Shown here: positions 20,701 through 36,055 of the stretch, piece by piece
How positions within the stretch are numbered: position 1 is the stretch's first letter
Layout: each line of letters starts with the position of its first letter
DNA from: Lates calcarifer
Taxonomy: Eukaryota > Chordata > Actinopteri > Centropomidae
Direction of reading: 5' to 3'
DNA length: 64,000 nucleotides
NCBI RefSeq assembly: GCF_001640805.2
Contig: NC_066837.1
Coordinates: forward strand, 22,291,804-22,355,803
Notes under the pieces: model-generated
Seen by the model: only the letters and a program-made list of their open reading frames with translations
What the model was told of the DNA's origin: nothing
Databases searched by the model: none
Program-made: the position numbers and the translations under genes

Positions 20701-23700
20701 ATTAATTGCCACATGAAAAAGAATCTGATGCATCTACATGATCAAACAAATTCAAAGGCAGCCAGGCAAACACACACACACAATGAGCAGTATGAGCAGA
20801 GATTAAGACCATGACCTCGAGTGAATCCAACCTACAAACACAGAGATCAGAGACACAGACAGATCAATGCAGCAGGCAGCATCTATCCATCACCACTTCT
20901 TCTACTTGATTTCCATCAATACGTGCATGCATCTGTCTGGTTGGTGTGTTGGTTATAGACAGAAAACGTTATTAATCCCAAGGGGAAACTGCAGCCCAAA
21001 CATGCTGCAGCTACAGCAACAGCAGCCCAGACCAAGCCCTCCAGTCCTGTATCTCCCTAATAATGTTCCCCCCACACTCAAAGAAGAAAGAGAGGCCAAC
21101 ACAGTCAGGTCTGTCTGACACTGGAGTGTTGGCTTTCAAAACTGCAGCTCTGAAAAAGTCTTTGTCGTCCTACTGGTCTACCAGTAAGGCAAAGAAGAGT
21201 GCAACAGTTGGATGAGGTCTGGGCTTTCCTGTTGGCAACATCAGGGGGTCAAAGGGTAAAACCTGGGAGTATATTTCAAAAACAGAAGAGTTAGAGAAGA
21301 TTATTAGGATGGAAAAACAAATCATGGAAGGAGTCAAAAAAAAAAATCATGATTCATCTTTAGGTGACATTGGACTGATCGATCCAAGAGCAGGTATGTT
21401 TTCAGCGTCACTTGTAGAGGTCCCTCCCTCCCGTGTTAATAGAAAACTGATGGGTAAAGCAGAAATGCTGAATTCCTTCACTTGCACAGTTTTTGAGCAT
21501 AAAAAAGGTGAGAAAAAAAACAACAAAAATCCTGCACACAATCTCTTACTTTTAATTAAGAGAATATTTGACTTTTTGAAGAATGCCCTTATTCACTTCC
21601 CTGCTGAGTTAGAGGGGAAGATCAATACTACTCCCATATCTGTTTGGCAAATGTGAAGCTGGAGCCAAGAGACAGTTAGCTTAGCATAACACAGCGTGGC
21701 ATAGCATAGTATTCCAGCACATAATCCCTCAAAACCACAACCTGTCATTTTTATACTTAGGTTTGTTGTTTTTAACGGATAAAAAAACATGATATAAAAT
21801 ATTAATTTGCTGATAGACAGCTTTGAACAAAGTCAGGCTAACTGTTTCCTCCTGTTTCAAGACTTTGTGCCAAGTAATCTTTCTCCTGGCTGTAGCTTTA
21901 TAATGATCAGACAGAAATAGAGTGGAATCGATCTTCTCATCTTATGTTCATCAGAAAGCAAATAAGTGGTTTCCTAAAATATCAAACTATCTTGAAACAT
22001 TTTACTGGGAAAACAATATTTTGGTCTTTCAGTCTTGTTCAGCGATGTGATAAATAATGTACGGCTTTCGCTGCCAACATTTATAACTTCCATGTATTAT
22101 GGATATAATGAAAGCCATGTGGTGATCAAATGTCACTTTAGCTTTGTGCCGGCAGAATACTGTATTGCACTGTACAAGTGAACAGAAATACACTACACCA
22201 GGTGTTTTCTGGAGGGGTTGGGGGAGGTGTAGGGTCACACGTGTTGGACAGTACCTGCCCAGGAAATGCTCCTGTGCAACCTGCCAGGGGCCGGAGGGCC
22301 TGAGGGGGCAGAGCCCAGACCCAGAGACCAGAGAGAGCCACCCACTGCAGGCGGGACGCCAGAGGATAGGTCGGTGGCGCATCCCGCCACACAATAGACC
22401 GCAGCCAATCACAAACCAGCATGGTGGTGAAGATGAAAGAACATGAAAACAAACCAATGAGAATGAGAGGGAAAAAAAACTCAAAGGCAATGAGAGAAGA
22501 AAAAATGTTGAGAGGAAGAATGAAGAAAAAAGATGAGCATGTCGAGCCCCAGAGACAGAGAAAATGAACACATGCACAGGACACTGGGTATCACTGAAAA
22601 GGAGGCTTCTGCAAAAAAAAAAAAAACTGACTTGTAAAACAAGAACCTGTCAAAGCAGTGATCTTTGACGATCACTGACCCGAGTAAAAACTGGCTAGTT
22701 GATCACCCTCTGGTGCAAACACAGTACTTACAGGCACTTAGCTTACTCTACTACAGATGACCAAGAACAGGCAGTCAGGCGGACAGGAGGGATGCCTTCA
22801 TGCGTAACGTCCGATTCATTAGTCCATTAAGATTCTCTCTTCTGTAGCCAAGTATTCTGGTTTTGTTTATTTCATGGATATCACAATGACATTTTTACAA
22901 TCCTAAAATTTTGGGACTCACCTGCACAGATCAATTAAAACCACCATCATCAACACACATTAACAAGACAAAAACAAATCACAGACTTTACTATCCTCAG
23001 ACTGTTACTCACCAGTGTTGGAGCGCTGGATTACATTTGGCTTCCCTCCCATGCTGGTGTGTGTTTGGGTTAAGGGCTCGGAGATGGGCACCGGTGCAGG
23101 AGCGGTGGTGCTGGCAGGAGCGCTGGCTGTCTGGGTGGGAGGCTCTTTCACTCCCTCCATTGCCATCAAGACACTGGAGAGCTCCTGCAAAGGCATGTTG
23201 CCGAGCTCAGAGGAGAAGGGACTGGGTGGGTTCTCCAGACACATCAGCCAGCTCGTGTTACCTGTGACGACAGAGCAACAGACATGTCGTAAAGGACCAT
23301 AACAGGGATTTTGACTGTTTCATCACATTAACTACAAATAAAACATATGTGCTTTAAATTAGTGCTGACCATTTAACAAAGCACACTGTAGGTTCCTTCA
23401 GGCAGCCACTCACATTCAAGCCATTCATACAGTATAAAAATCAAATGGCAAAAACACCGAACATGCTCGAGATAAACAATTCATTACAGTGACCACCAAG
23501 CTGCCTCAAAGTTTATATTTTGTCATTATCTGCATGTGGTACTACAGCTGCAAGCAGGAATCTCTGCCTTACCAGACAATTTCTGTGACTACTCTGCTGA
23601 AAAACAGTCTGTCTTTTGTGAAATGGGTTGTTTCTTGATTTTAAAAATCACCCCAATCTCAGACCCAACCAAAATAAATAGGGTTGTTCGCACATGTTAT

Positions 23701-26700
23701 CATCTGCAGGTTTTAAGAAAAATTGATTTTCATTTTATACTACTTTTATACATTCACAGGACAAGAGAGAAAAAAATATATTGAAAAGAAATTGTTTGCT
23801 TTAGAAAAGAGTCCAATGTACTGTTTTGTATAGGTAATATGTAGTTAGCTGACCAAAATGTCCAAATGACCAAAAGACAGTCACAAACCACACAGCTAAC
23901 AAATACCAAGTCTCACAGACTTGGTATTCATTCACTTGTTGCTATGTGTGTTTCACATACCAGATGGTCTCCGGATGAAGATCTCTGCCCAGCCCTGTGT
24001 GAGTATGGGGACAAACTCAGCCAGACTGGGGTTGTCCTTGAGAGGTGGGGGAGCAGATGGGGCAGCAGAGGCAGAGGAGGGAGGACCCAGGCTGTCCAGG
24101 GTGGGACCAGAAGAGGGAGAGAGAGGAGCAGCTAACTCGCCCTCAGAGGGGGACACAAGAGGACTGAGACTCTGAGCAGGACCAGCACGTAGAGCGTGGC
24201 CACCTGCAATATCAGACAGTCAGACAGTCAGAGGAAGGTCATTGTCATTATTATTTATTAGCTCTTCTCATTGTATTCCTAAATTGATGTTCAGAACAGT
24301 TTGAAACAGAGGGCTTATCTGATGAGATATTTAGATTCAGTGGGGCGAAAAAAATCACGAAGGTCAGCTGTAATAAAACATCAGACACAGCATAATAACA
24401 CACAAAGGACTGAGAAGAAAAATACAGAAAAACATAGGTAGACGGACAAAGCCAAAACGAATGACATTATTAAAATACACATGTATAACATACAGACATC
24501 AACATCTAGTCATGACACATTATATCTTGCAGATCCACCAACACAAATTCAAAAGCACACAGAGTACAGACGTTAACGCGTAGAAGATTACAGCAGGGAA
24601 CTATAATTTTGCATTTTCCTTTGAATGTACTATCACCCAATATAGAATAATGATAAATAATGCCACTGATCTTCATTTACATAATATGTATCAGGAGTAC
24701 TCTAAAAGAGATGCGATAACACAGGCTGGCAGAGATAAAAGCATGGCTTCAGATCTGTGGAGTATAAAATCTGCCTGATTATTTCTCAATTCAAGACAGC
24801 AGGGAGGACCACAACTCATTTTACCTGCTTTATAAAAGCTGTTGGACACAATTATTATACAAGAGTGGTATTTCAGTGTAGTCCCAACGACACTAGAAAA
24901 GTTCTCTTCAATAGCAAAACTATAGTCATAGTCTAAAATAATGAGGGAGAGGTTCAGCTGTTGAGCAATGTGTGAAAGTCCTGAGGCTAAGTGTTAAGTC
25001 ACGTCATCTGAATATTTATTACCTGACATGGAGCGGACCCGTATTCGCGTGGCTCTGTTGTGCTGCTGGCTTGACTGTGACTCCAGTTTGGCTGGAGCCT
25101 CTTTGGTTATCCGGGTATGTAGTGATGGATCGGACCTGCAGGACCAGGAGATCAAAACGATTTAATGATTTAAAATCTGAGGAATTCTTGAATCGTTTTT
25201 GTTATTTGTGAATCTGCTTCACCTGGTCATTTCCCCCCCTCCTCCCAGACGTTCAGCCATGTCCAGGCCTAGAAGTGCTTGTGTCCGGACTCCTCCACTA
25301 GTTGTTATGGTCACTAGCTTGTTGCCCACAAGCCAGGTCATGCTGCGACCTCCTGCCAGCAGAAACTCTGCAATGGGAGACCTGAGAGGACAGTCAGAGG
25401 CCAAACTCATCACTGCCACAGCCTCTCTCGATTCTTTTTTCCAAAACCAATAAAATGTTTTAAAGTGCCAGCCACACAAACACACACAGATAAGAAAACC
25501 TCTTGCCAACCTCTTGGGCAGTGCAGAGAAGTTGGAAAACACATATCGTGCCATCATGTCCAGACAGGTCTCAGTGAGCTCCAGGTGGACAGTCTTCAGC
25601 CCCTCGTCTGCCTGTGTCACCGCATTTTCATCAGCAGAGCCCAGGCTGCAGGTGGTGGTTGAGGTGTGCATCCTACAGCGGGAAACAGAGAGACGGTTAA
25701 ACAACAGAGGGTGGGGAAAAGGAGCGAGAGGAGAGGACACAGGCTCCTGGTATTTTTTAAACACATAATCAGTGCAACACATGACATGCAAGTTCTGATA
25801 CACAGGTGAAGTGAGAAATGCAGAACATCATAAAAATCCCACATCACACATTACATCACATCACATGCAAGAAAAACATTTATATGCACACATGCATCCA
25901 TATGTGTGTATATAAGCAAAATTCACCATAAGATAATTACATTTTTTCAAGCACACAAACAGACACACACTGGGACATGGTATGAGTGGCCACATGAGCT
26001 GTGATACCACATTAGTAATCTGTAAGTAAGCTCTGTAAAATGTAAGTAAGCTCTGTAAAGGAGGCTGAAGGGATCTATGGTGTAACATGTTCTAATGCTG
26101 ATTAAGCCACAGGGGTGTACAAATACCAGCAGGATGAAGCTGTGTATGAGTGTTTAACTGTGCACTACCGTCTCAGCTGAAACCAAATCTCTCTATTAGT
26201 ATTCAGTGTTCAGAATGAGCAGCACCTCTGTCTATCCACAAAAACCATTACTGCATACTTTATAGGCAAATCTGGTTAAAAGAATATTTACAGATGTTAA
26301 CATCAGTCTCAGTTGGTGCTGGAAAGAAACTAAACGTGAACTGAAAGCCATGCTGGCTTGCTGCTCAGAAGTAAACACACTCAACATGAGCGATAAACAA
26401 CAACACTCTGAGAATGACTGAGCCCAACTGAGATGTCTCTGTTTATCACAGGGAGGAGCATTGAAAGCAGGCAGACTGTTTTCATGCATCATCCCCACAG
26501 AATGATGAAGGAAAAGTAAAATAAAAGGAACTTATATTAAAACAAATGGGGGAGAAAACAATTATGGGGAGTAAGAAATAAGAACAATAGGAGCATCTGT
26601 CCTTGGTGGATCTGTTGTCTGAGAGGTTCATGGGTACATTTTTAATACTTCTGTCAGACGGAACAAGAAGAAATCTCTCACTCAGACCAAGTCCCAGCAT

Positions 26701-29700
26701 GTGAATGAACAACTATTCCACTTACCATTCTTCTGCTGACAATACATCATTTTTCACTTCAATGTCTAGTGGACTCACACTCCAAACATGACCATGCTAA
26801 CAACTGAAACAGTGTGCTCTGTGCTCACTGCTTTCTAAGATTATTTACCACATTGCTATTAATTCTTCTTAATTTTATTTATTGTGCACAATTCAAACTA
26901 AAGTTAAATTTTATTGCTTTTACAAAAAAATCTGTGCTGTGCTTTTTTAGTGCAGCTGCAATAGTCAGTATGTTTGTATGAGCAGCACAACACAAGCTCA
27001 GCTTAACAAGAATAACCATTTTAAAACTTCTAATTTCCTGATATCACATTAACTTTGTTTATGAAGACATGTCACCTGTATGTCTATACGCTTACAACAT
27101 GGTCATGTTGTCTGAGGTGAAATCAGTGTCATCAGGAGAAAGGCTTCAATCTAACTTGTCACTCAGGTGTTAACATACAAGAGACATTGAATTAATTGTT
27201 TGAAAGAAAAGCAGATTTGCAGCCATTTAGCAGTTAAAGCAGATTAAATAGATCTACGCTGCAGTTGTTCAGCCTCTTAAAGTTCTCTGTTTCACTCTGA
27301 AATTAATTCACGATACAGTACAGTACTGATAAACAGTACAGTGTTGGGCTTTAACTGCCATCTGTTGGGCAGGAGTGGTATGACATATCTAAGAGTGTGG
27401 CGCTGAGGCCGTGTCTGCCAACTGCAATGATAGATCATACATCAGTCAGCCGAGCAGGTCAGCCAAGCATAGATAAGCATTAAAGGTATGAAGATAAGTG
27501 AGGCGAAGAGTGTGTGTATGTGTGTGGTGATATGTAATCAAACTGTATTCAAAGTTCACATCAGCCCAGCTAGTCCTAAAATACCACACTAGGAGATTGC
27601 CATGGTCATAGCAGCACAGTGTAGGTTTGTGAGTGGAGCAGAACAAAAACAAAAACATGTCAAGCAAGGAAACAAAGCTGTTGTGCTGCTGTTGTCCCTG
27701 TCACTGGCAGAGGAAGCAGAGGTGCCCTCCCACCAGGAAGAGGGAGGCTTTGCACCAGCCTCTCCTGCCATTCATTCATTGTTAGGCCAAATGGAAACCG
27801 GTTAGCAAAACACCCAGCAAAACAAACAACCAACCAAAATCAAAGTAAAACCAAAGACAAATGAAAATTAAATGAAAATAAAAGCAGAATCTGTGTTAGA
27901 GCAAAATTAAATAGAAATACATCGACATGGATCAAGATGTTTTCTGAGGTCCTCTGCAAACACGGCATGCAAAAGCAAATCATAAAAAGGAAATCTGTAA
28001 CAGCATGTGTATGATCGCAGCCCAAAACAAACCAAAAAGGTCGACACACAAACCTTCCTCCAGCATGCACCACCCGCTCCAGGTGTCCCTGGCAACAAAC
28101 CACCCAACGCCCGCCCAACGGACCCACATAACAATGACCCTACACCCCATCAACCATCCCATGGAGGAAGCAACAAGTGTTTGGGTTGTTGTTGTTTTGT
28201 TTTGTTTTTTTGTTTGGTTACCCATAAGGCTCTCTAACCTGCGGACCGCGTGTTCGGAGACACTGATGCTGCGGGAACGGAAAGCGTCCATGGCTGACAG
28301 GTCCCTCAGCTCTTTAACAGGAGAGCTGCTGCTATTGGCTACCGCCGCCGCCGCCTTCGCCACTTTTGCCGCCCGCAGACTGGGCGGTGATGGGTACCCA
28401 TGGCGAAGGGTGAGGGAAAACGGGCCCAGGTCAGCAATACGGTGGCAGTGGGCAGTAAGGGGGTGGGTCATCGTGAGGGTGGTAGTGGTTTGGGAGTGTA
28501 GGGGGGGAGTGTGGTGTGAGGAGGTATACCAGGAGGCAGGAATCATCACCCGAGCAACAGAGCAACATGAACAGGTCACCAAGGGGCACACACCACGCAG
28601 AGGGGGCCGAGGGGGGCAGGGAGAGGTGGGGGTGGGTTGGGGTCAGAGGAGAGGAGAGGGGTCAGGAGCAATGTAGGAAGGATCCAGGATCACACGACCA
28701 CCCCCCAAAACCACAACCACAACGCAGCACCCAATCGCAGGAGGCAGGGGAGGGTTCAAATGAAGAATTGAAAGAAAAACAAAACAAGGTGAAAATTAAC
28801 AGCAGTGAACACTATGAATCAGATTACAGGAGAGTGGCGTAAGAAAAAGAGGACTGAAAAAAAGGCTAAACATCAACTAAAAGGAAAACAGACAAGCTAC
28901 AGCAGAGGGTAAAACAGCTTCTGCTAATCAGAAAGGAAAATACTCACAGAAAAGTATTTAGGAGAGCAACAAAATAAACATTATTTCACACAGCAGGTAC
29001 ATAGTGAAGCCAAGGACTAGTACAGGAGAAGTAAAATAGTAGGGATGGACTCAGCACGGGCCTGACATAATGGAAGTTAAAAAACAAGAAAGACAACAAA
29101 TTCAACTGAAAATGAAATGCTGGGTTAAATCTGAGGGTTGGAGCTCAGCAAGTCTGGACTTATTTACCACAGGTTGGACACATCTGTAAATACTACACTT
29201 ATTAACAATTGAATATATTGACTGAAAAGTTAATCAAGACTTTTGGAGACCTCCAATTTTAATCTTGACATCATAACCAGTAGTGTTATCATAACACATA
29301 TGACATATGACCAACTTGAAATATGTGGACTTTGACACGCAGAACTCCAACCCAACAGTGGGCAATGAGCAGCACCAGGACAGATCACTGGGTGAATGAT
29401 GATTCAATATGGAACACTGAAAGTCAGATGATACTGAAGATCAGTAGGAACTGAAGAGAGAGGCAGTAATGCTGTAATGGGGAGTCTGCTTGATTGCAAG
29501 CAAGGGTTTTATGAGGTTTTTTGAAATAAACCATTAAGTGTGGGAACAACTGTACGGGGTCTTGAAAGAAGATGTGTACAGAGGCTGTACTAAAACATAT
29601 TTCACTGAACAGCAGAGGAGGAGACTTCATAAAAAGCTAAAGTGAGCCCCAAAAGCAAAAAAATAAGACATATGGAGAAGCAGCCCACCCAGAGAGTGCA

Positions 29701-32031
29701 GTGCTGTCGCAGAAACTATTGGTTACATTTTAGTAGTTATTTAGTGTCTTTAGAATATGCACAATGAAACGCTGTGGAAATACTGGTTTAACTAAGAGAT
29801 AGTAAAGTAAAGCAGACTACGTTTTAAAACACAACCTCATTCACACTACTGTTATTGGTATAGGTCATTCTCTTTTCAGTTGGCAAGAAAACTGCATATC
29901 ACAGCCAACATCTGATCGGTTTTATTTACTTACTTCAAATTCTTTTGCCATACCACACGATGTTACGGTGATTAAGACACAGACAACTGACAAACATTCA
30001 CAGCGTGTACAGATGAGAATGGCGCCTTCCTGAGATAAGCTTCCTTACACCTCTGTGTGAAGGACCATGTGTATTTCTCTTTTTGTACATGTAAAGTCTA
30101 TATTAGAAAACCCTCTTTCCCCATGCCATCGTTCAATGTGCACTTTTATAAGCCAAAAGGTGGTGGGCACAGTAACACAAAAACACTGACAATATAATAC
30201 AATAATATAATAAACTGCAATGGCATTGCCTTAGATGATATCATATTATCTAGGTGTTCATGTTATTTTGTCCACCACCTGCATGTCATTAAATATGATG
30301 AAAAGTTGATTTCAAATAAACAAAAATCGTGGCAGAAAGACAACAAATTTTAAAATGTTAAAAAAAAAGAAGCATAAACTCTAAATTAAATGAACCAATG
30401 ATCACCATGGCAACCTGAGAGGAGTCATTGCAACCGTCACGCCACAGTACCAGTCATGCTGAGTCCCCTGTTACCTTGGCAACCCCAACCCTCTTACACA
30501 ATCATGGCCACATGGGCAGTGTGTGGTGTTGCTGGATTGTACCTCAGCACTTATAACTATGGGTGAACGTATGCTTTACCTCTTGGGTCTTTCATTGAGG
30601 CTGGTGCTGCGGGCGCGAAATGGACTCTGCTCATGACCGTCATCAAATGGCAGCAGAGCGTTGGAACGCAAACCCTGGAGAAAAAGACAAAGACATGAAT
30701 GTCAAGACACAGAAGCACAAAACTGAAATTTACTGCAGTTACAGTGAATGCTCAGGTGTACTGGCACAAGCACGCTGTTTGTATTCTGTAGGAAAATTTT
30801 GTTTGACATTTGACATTTGCTAGACATTTGGGATAATATGTTCATTTGTTTGTTCCCAGTGTGAGACAAGAAGATCAATACCACTGTGGAGCCAGCAGGC
30901 ATTAGTTTAGCTTAGGAACTAGTCCTGCTCTGTCGAAAGGTAGCTTATGTCTCTTCAGTTTAATTTGAAGAAAAATTCAAAGTTGTTGTTTTATAGGTTT
31001 TTTATGTGCGGGACTATTTCTTGGCCAAACACAATGACTTCCTGGAGTCTATGCCGGAAGCTGTTTCTTTTCTGTTTTCTCTCAGTGGAAACAAGACATC
31101 AGGTCCTAGGTTAGCTGTTTCTCCCTGATTCCGGTCTTTATGCTAGGCGTAGCCAACTGCCGTCTGGCTGTAGCTTTATATTCAGCACAGAAGCGTGACA
31201 GAGGTACAGATCTTCTAATCTAAATCTCAGCAAGAAAACAACTGAGCATATTTCCCAAAATGTCAAACTATTGCTTTAAGGTATTGTCTGACAATGTCAG
31301 CGGTGATGTCATATTTCAAAATAAAAATCATTAAAAGTCAGTAAAAGTAAGAAGACAGACAAGCTCATACTTTTGTTATGTACTGTACAAAGTCCTTGCG
31401 GAAGGGGAGTCTGCAGCGTATGAACCACATGGCAATCACATGGTGAGCCAGGGAGACGATGTACTGGTTGAACCTTATGGGAATGGAAGAAACAAACATG
31501 TCAGAATGTGTGTGTGCATCTGAGAATACATGTCTTTGTGTGTGTGTGAGCACTTACTTGGAGGGATTAGTGTAGGGTAGGGATATGGCAAACACACTGA
31601 CATACTGCTCAGCTACAAAGTTGGCATAGAGATGGGGCAGGCGCACCAGAGCTATGAAACAGAATTGAAGAAAGAACAGAAGAATCTGATGTGACTAAAT
31701 GACCTTGAAAATTCAATAATGTTAAGGAAAATTTTAGACAATGAACTGAAGATTTGAGAAAAGCTTTTGGCACTCACTGGAGAGAAACTCAAGCATAGGT
31801 GATGCCATGGCAACAGTGGCAGAGATGTGAGTGAGCTTAACGATAAGAGCCGGTAGGAGCTTGATCATGATGTCAGGCATCTCCACTGTGCACATTGTAA
31901 GGGCCACTACACACTGCTTGGCACAGCGGTAAATGAGGCCAGTCTCCAAGCACTGAACCAGCTCTCTCTGCAGAGGAGAAAGGAAATTAACTAATGTTAA
32001 TTTGGTTGTATGGGCTGATTTTATGTGACTA

Positions 32032-32075
<44 letters not shown>

Positions 32076-32617
32076 GCAGCCAGTAAATCTGAGAAATGAG
32101 ATTGTGTGTGGTGTACAGAAACCAGCCATAATGGGATGTTGTCCAATTATGGATCTTGTAGAATATTCTACAAAAAACAAATCTACTTACTTCCTATAGA
32201 CTATGGTTTGTACCTGTCTGGACTGCTCCAGGTAGTTGTGGTAGGAGGTGATCGCCGTGAGGACAGGAACCACCGCCAGCTGTACATCAGTGCGGGAAAA
32301 CCCCTCTGGGGTCTTCTTCAAGCGGTCTGAGATCAGCCGATCCGTCACCTACAAGCACAGAGACAAAGAAATGAGCAACATATAGTGGCATGTGCACGCT
32401 GAGGAAATTCACATCTGAACAGACTATTTGCTGTACCATGCAGCAGAGTGTAGAACAGAGCTGGTCCAAGCTGCATGGTGACGTCAGCAGCAGCACTTTG
32501 TACTGCAGCGTCCACGGCAGCTTGTCGAGAACAAGCTTCAGCACCTTCCAATCTGTCTCCTGCAGGAGAAAAACCAACAAATGTCTGATAGCTTAAGGGA
32601 CAGTAGGGAAATCTGTA

Positions 32618-32684
<67 letters not shown>

Positions 32685-35600
32685 CATCTTGAGGCACTGC
32701 AGGAGGACACTGAAGGCAGGTGCGTAGGGCAGGTAGGCTGAGCGTATCGAGGCTGTTGAAGGGTGGGGAGCAGCGGGGGGAGCTGGGCTACCAGCAGGAG
32801 GAGATGTTGAGCCTGTTGGCTTCTTTTCACTGACTCGCTTCTCTGGCTCCCTGAAACAACAAAATGCACAGTTAATAGTTTTCTTATCATTTAGTTGACT
32901 GAATTATAATGAGCAAAAAAGCTGCAGGTAAGAGCTGTGGCAAGAGTGATATGTGCACATTCTTACCCTGTGTCACAGTAGCAGTAAGGGCTGAACCTAA
33001 TGACCCTGTCTTTGTTGGGGACTCCAAGACGGTGAAGAGAGTCTGCACGCATCATCAGGAAGAAGTCAAACACCTGAGGGAGAGAGAGAGTTAAAAGGAA
33101 ATAAGGCTTGCACATTACAAATGCAGTAAGATACACAAATATGCGCAGAAAAATGATTTACCCATACCTGGAGTCTAATACTGGAAGCAATAGCTGAGCA
33201 GTACTTGTTCTTGTAGTGAAGCTGCAGGTGGCTGATAAGCAACTCATAAACACGACTAGCATGGCTGGCTGGTAGGCTGTAAAGCTTGCTCTGCCAAGAT
33301 AGAAAAAGAAGAAGGTTCATGCTAGACTGGGTTTCCACTAGATTCACAAAAACATTTTTTATCTGCTGTTTTTTGCATAACTTGATAATATTGAGTTAAA
33401 AGATAAAAATCAAGAGAAGTTGTTAGTCATTAATAGTTATATTATACTTAATCCCTTCCCGCTACATTTACTGTCAATACTAATGTAAATTAATTTTAAA
33501 TTGCATAAATAAACATTTCTGTACATTTCAAATGTTTGTAAAAACAACATCAAAACATATTATGTGAATAAAAATAGTGAACGCTCAAACCTCAGATCAT
33601 CAAATCATATTATTTTTTCTGTTATCACTATCAATCTTAACAACAATAACAGTGTTTCTCTCTTGGCAAAAATTTTGACTGTTGGTCAGAATTGAGCTCT
33701 GTTGCACCTCTAACCACACTCAACAATGATGTCATAGTGAACTGACGAAGCCAAAAAAAGATTTCGGTTTTAAGTTGCTCTTTTATGTCACATTGGTGAA
33801 TCTAGCCCATAATATCTACCTGAAGGATTTCCAGTAAGCCCAGAATAGCAGTCCTGACATCCTCCATTGGAGACTCTGCTGTGGGGTCTCTCTCAGAAAC
33901 CTCCAGGGGCCCTGAGCACACCAGAGAGCGACTGGCGACCTAGAGAGAAAACAAACATTGCAATTATCTCATCTTGGCTATAAATGGAGATAACTGAAGG
34001 GTAAAAGTGAGACTGTGTACCCGCTCGATGATGTCCAGCAGGCTGGTGAAGTGGTGCGTGTTGCAGCCCTCAGCGAGATCTACCAGTAGCTGAGTGGCCT
34101 GTTTTCTGACGGCCAGGTCTCGATCTTCAGCTATCCCACTGAGCTGGGGAATTACCACCATTTCAATCAACTCATCCTGGAATAAGTCAATGAAGAAAAC
34201 AAGAGAAAGATGATTTTGAGGAACTTTAATGGTCTATTCATCTGACAAAATTGCATCAATACAGACATCAAATACCACACATCAGTGCACAACAGAAAAA
34301 CAGCTGAACAGGAATTTTACAGACAGAGACAGGACAGACATACAATTAACAATTATGTAGGCAACCACTCCAGAGAACAGTTGTTCAACACACATCTTAG
34401 CTATGACACGACAGATAAAACAAGATTTCATAGGCATGCATCTCAGCAATGGAGGCGCTGACAGTTAGTAAGAATGAAAATGTGCGTGTGTGTGTGTGTG
34501 TGTATGTACAGACCTCGTACAGCTGTCGGTTGGTACTGAGAACGAAGGACAGGATGTGAAGCACTTTGATCCTTATCACACTGCGAGTCTCGTTCCTTTT
34601 TGAAAGACAGCGGTATAAAGGAAATGGACGGGAAAGATTAGGACACAGGAGGGATGGGACAAAGGAGGGGTTGTGGTAATGATTAACAAAGAGAGACACC
34701 AAAAAAACAAAAAAACAAAACCTGGACTCTGAGGTATTCAATATCATCATCATCCTGTGTGCATGCACCCGTGCTACCTGAAGAATTTCTCCATGAGGCG
34801 GTGAAGGCTCTGAATCCAGCCATCTTTGGCTGGCTGGATAGACTGGGCCCTGTATGAGATGAGGGTCAGCACTGAAGCATCCTGTCACACACAGAGAGGC
34901 AAGATATTAATAAAGACGCAGCAGTATGTAAGAGGACTAAATGACATGACAGGCAGACACAGAGAGACTGACAAAGAAAAGAACTTACAGGTCTCTTGTC
35001 AGCACATTTTTCCACCAGATTGAAGAACTTCTCAGTGGAGCCATGGTAACCGTTCTGCTCATACAGTTCCTCTACTGTGGTCAACAGCTCATAGACGATG
35101 GCCTTCAACTCTGCGCTGCCTATTGTCTGTGAAGATGCATGAAAAAATGGTCAAATAAAAACTGGTGTTTTACTGTGTGTGTGTGTGTGGTGGGTGCATA
35201 CATACTACATACTGTAGTGCACATGTACAGTATGTATCTGTGTGTACCTGGATCTGTTGCAACAGTCGCTCTATGATGCCCAGCAGGATGTCCCAGGTGA
35301 CTACCTGCAGCTCCTTGCCATACTTCTTTATCAGTCTGGTGATGGAGAGGACGATTTCATAGGACACCACCTCATTGGCACATGACATGGCCTGAGTGGC
35401 AGAGGTCAAACAACAACAGTCATTTTTCTGCATTCATATTAGCAAGTATACTCATGTTTTTCTAGACTACCCTGTGCTTAGTCATTATTCACGTATGTTT
35501 ACTGATTATTTGTTTATCTAAGTTCTTCTTAATCCTTAGAAGTGGACAAACCGCAAGTCCCACTGGATACTGCTTCACAGAAAATATAGTATTACACTAA

Positions 35601-36001
35601 TGGAACAAAGGGGCATCCAGCCTGTTCCCCACAACTTTGACAATATTAGAAGCAAGCAATCAACAAATTATCAAGTTGTTTGAGGAAAAAATGAATCTGC
35701 AACAAAAATGAATATAACAAATTATTACAAATTATAAACTGAATATTTTAATGTCACACTGGTCTTCAGAAAATTGTGAGCAGATGATCAATAAAGAAAA
35801 AAACAATTTGATTACTGGATGATGAAAATAATAATTAATGCAGCCCCAGATAATACAGTGAGTTATATAAAAAAAAACAAAAAGTTTCTGTGATGTTTTC
35901 CTGTAATATAAGTAATAAAATCATTTTGACCAAGATACCGTAATCAGATATTCAATTTTACTGTAAGGCACATGCCTACAGGGAAAGAATGCATGTACTG
36001 C

Positions 36002-36055
<54 letters not shown>

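Noticed and set aside
27589..27771. Possible extra tsc2 exon (minus strand)
   Set aside because: The splice signals are weak and the translated residues do not match any tuberin sequence I know.
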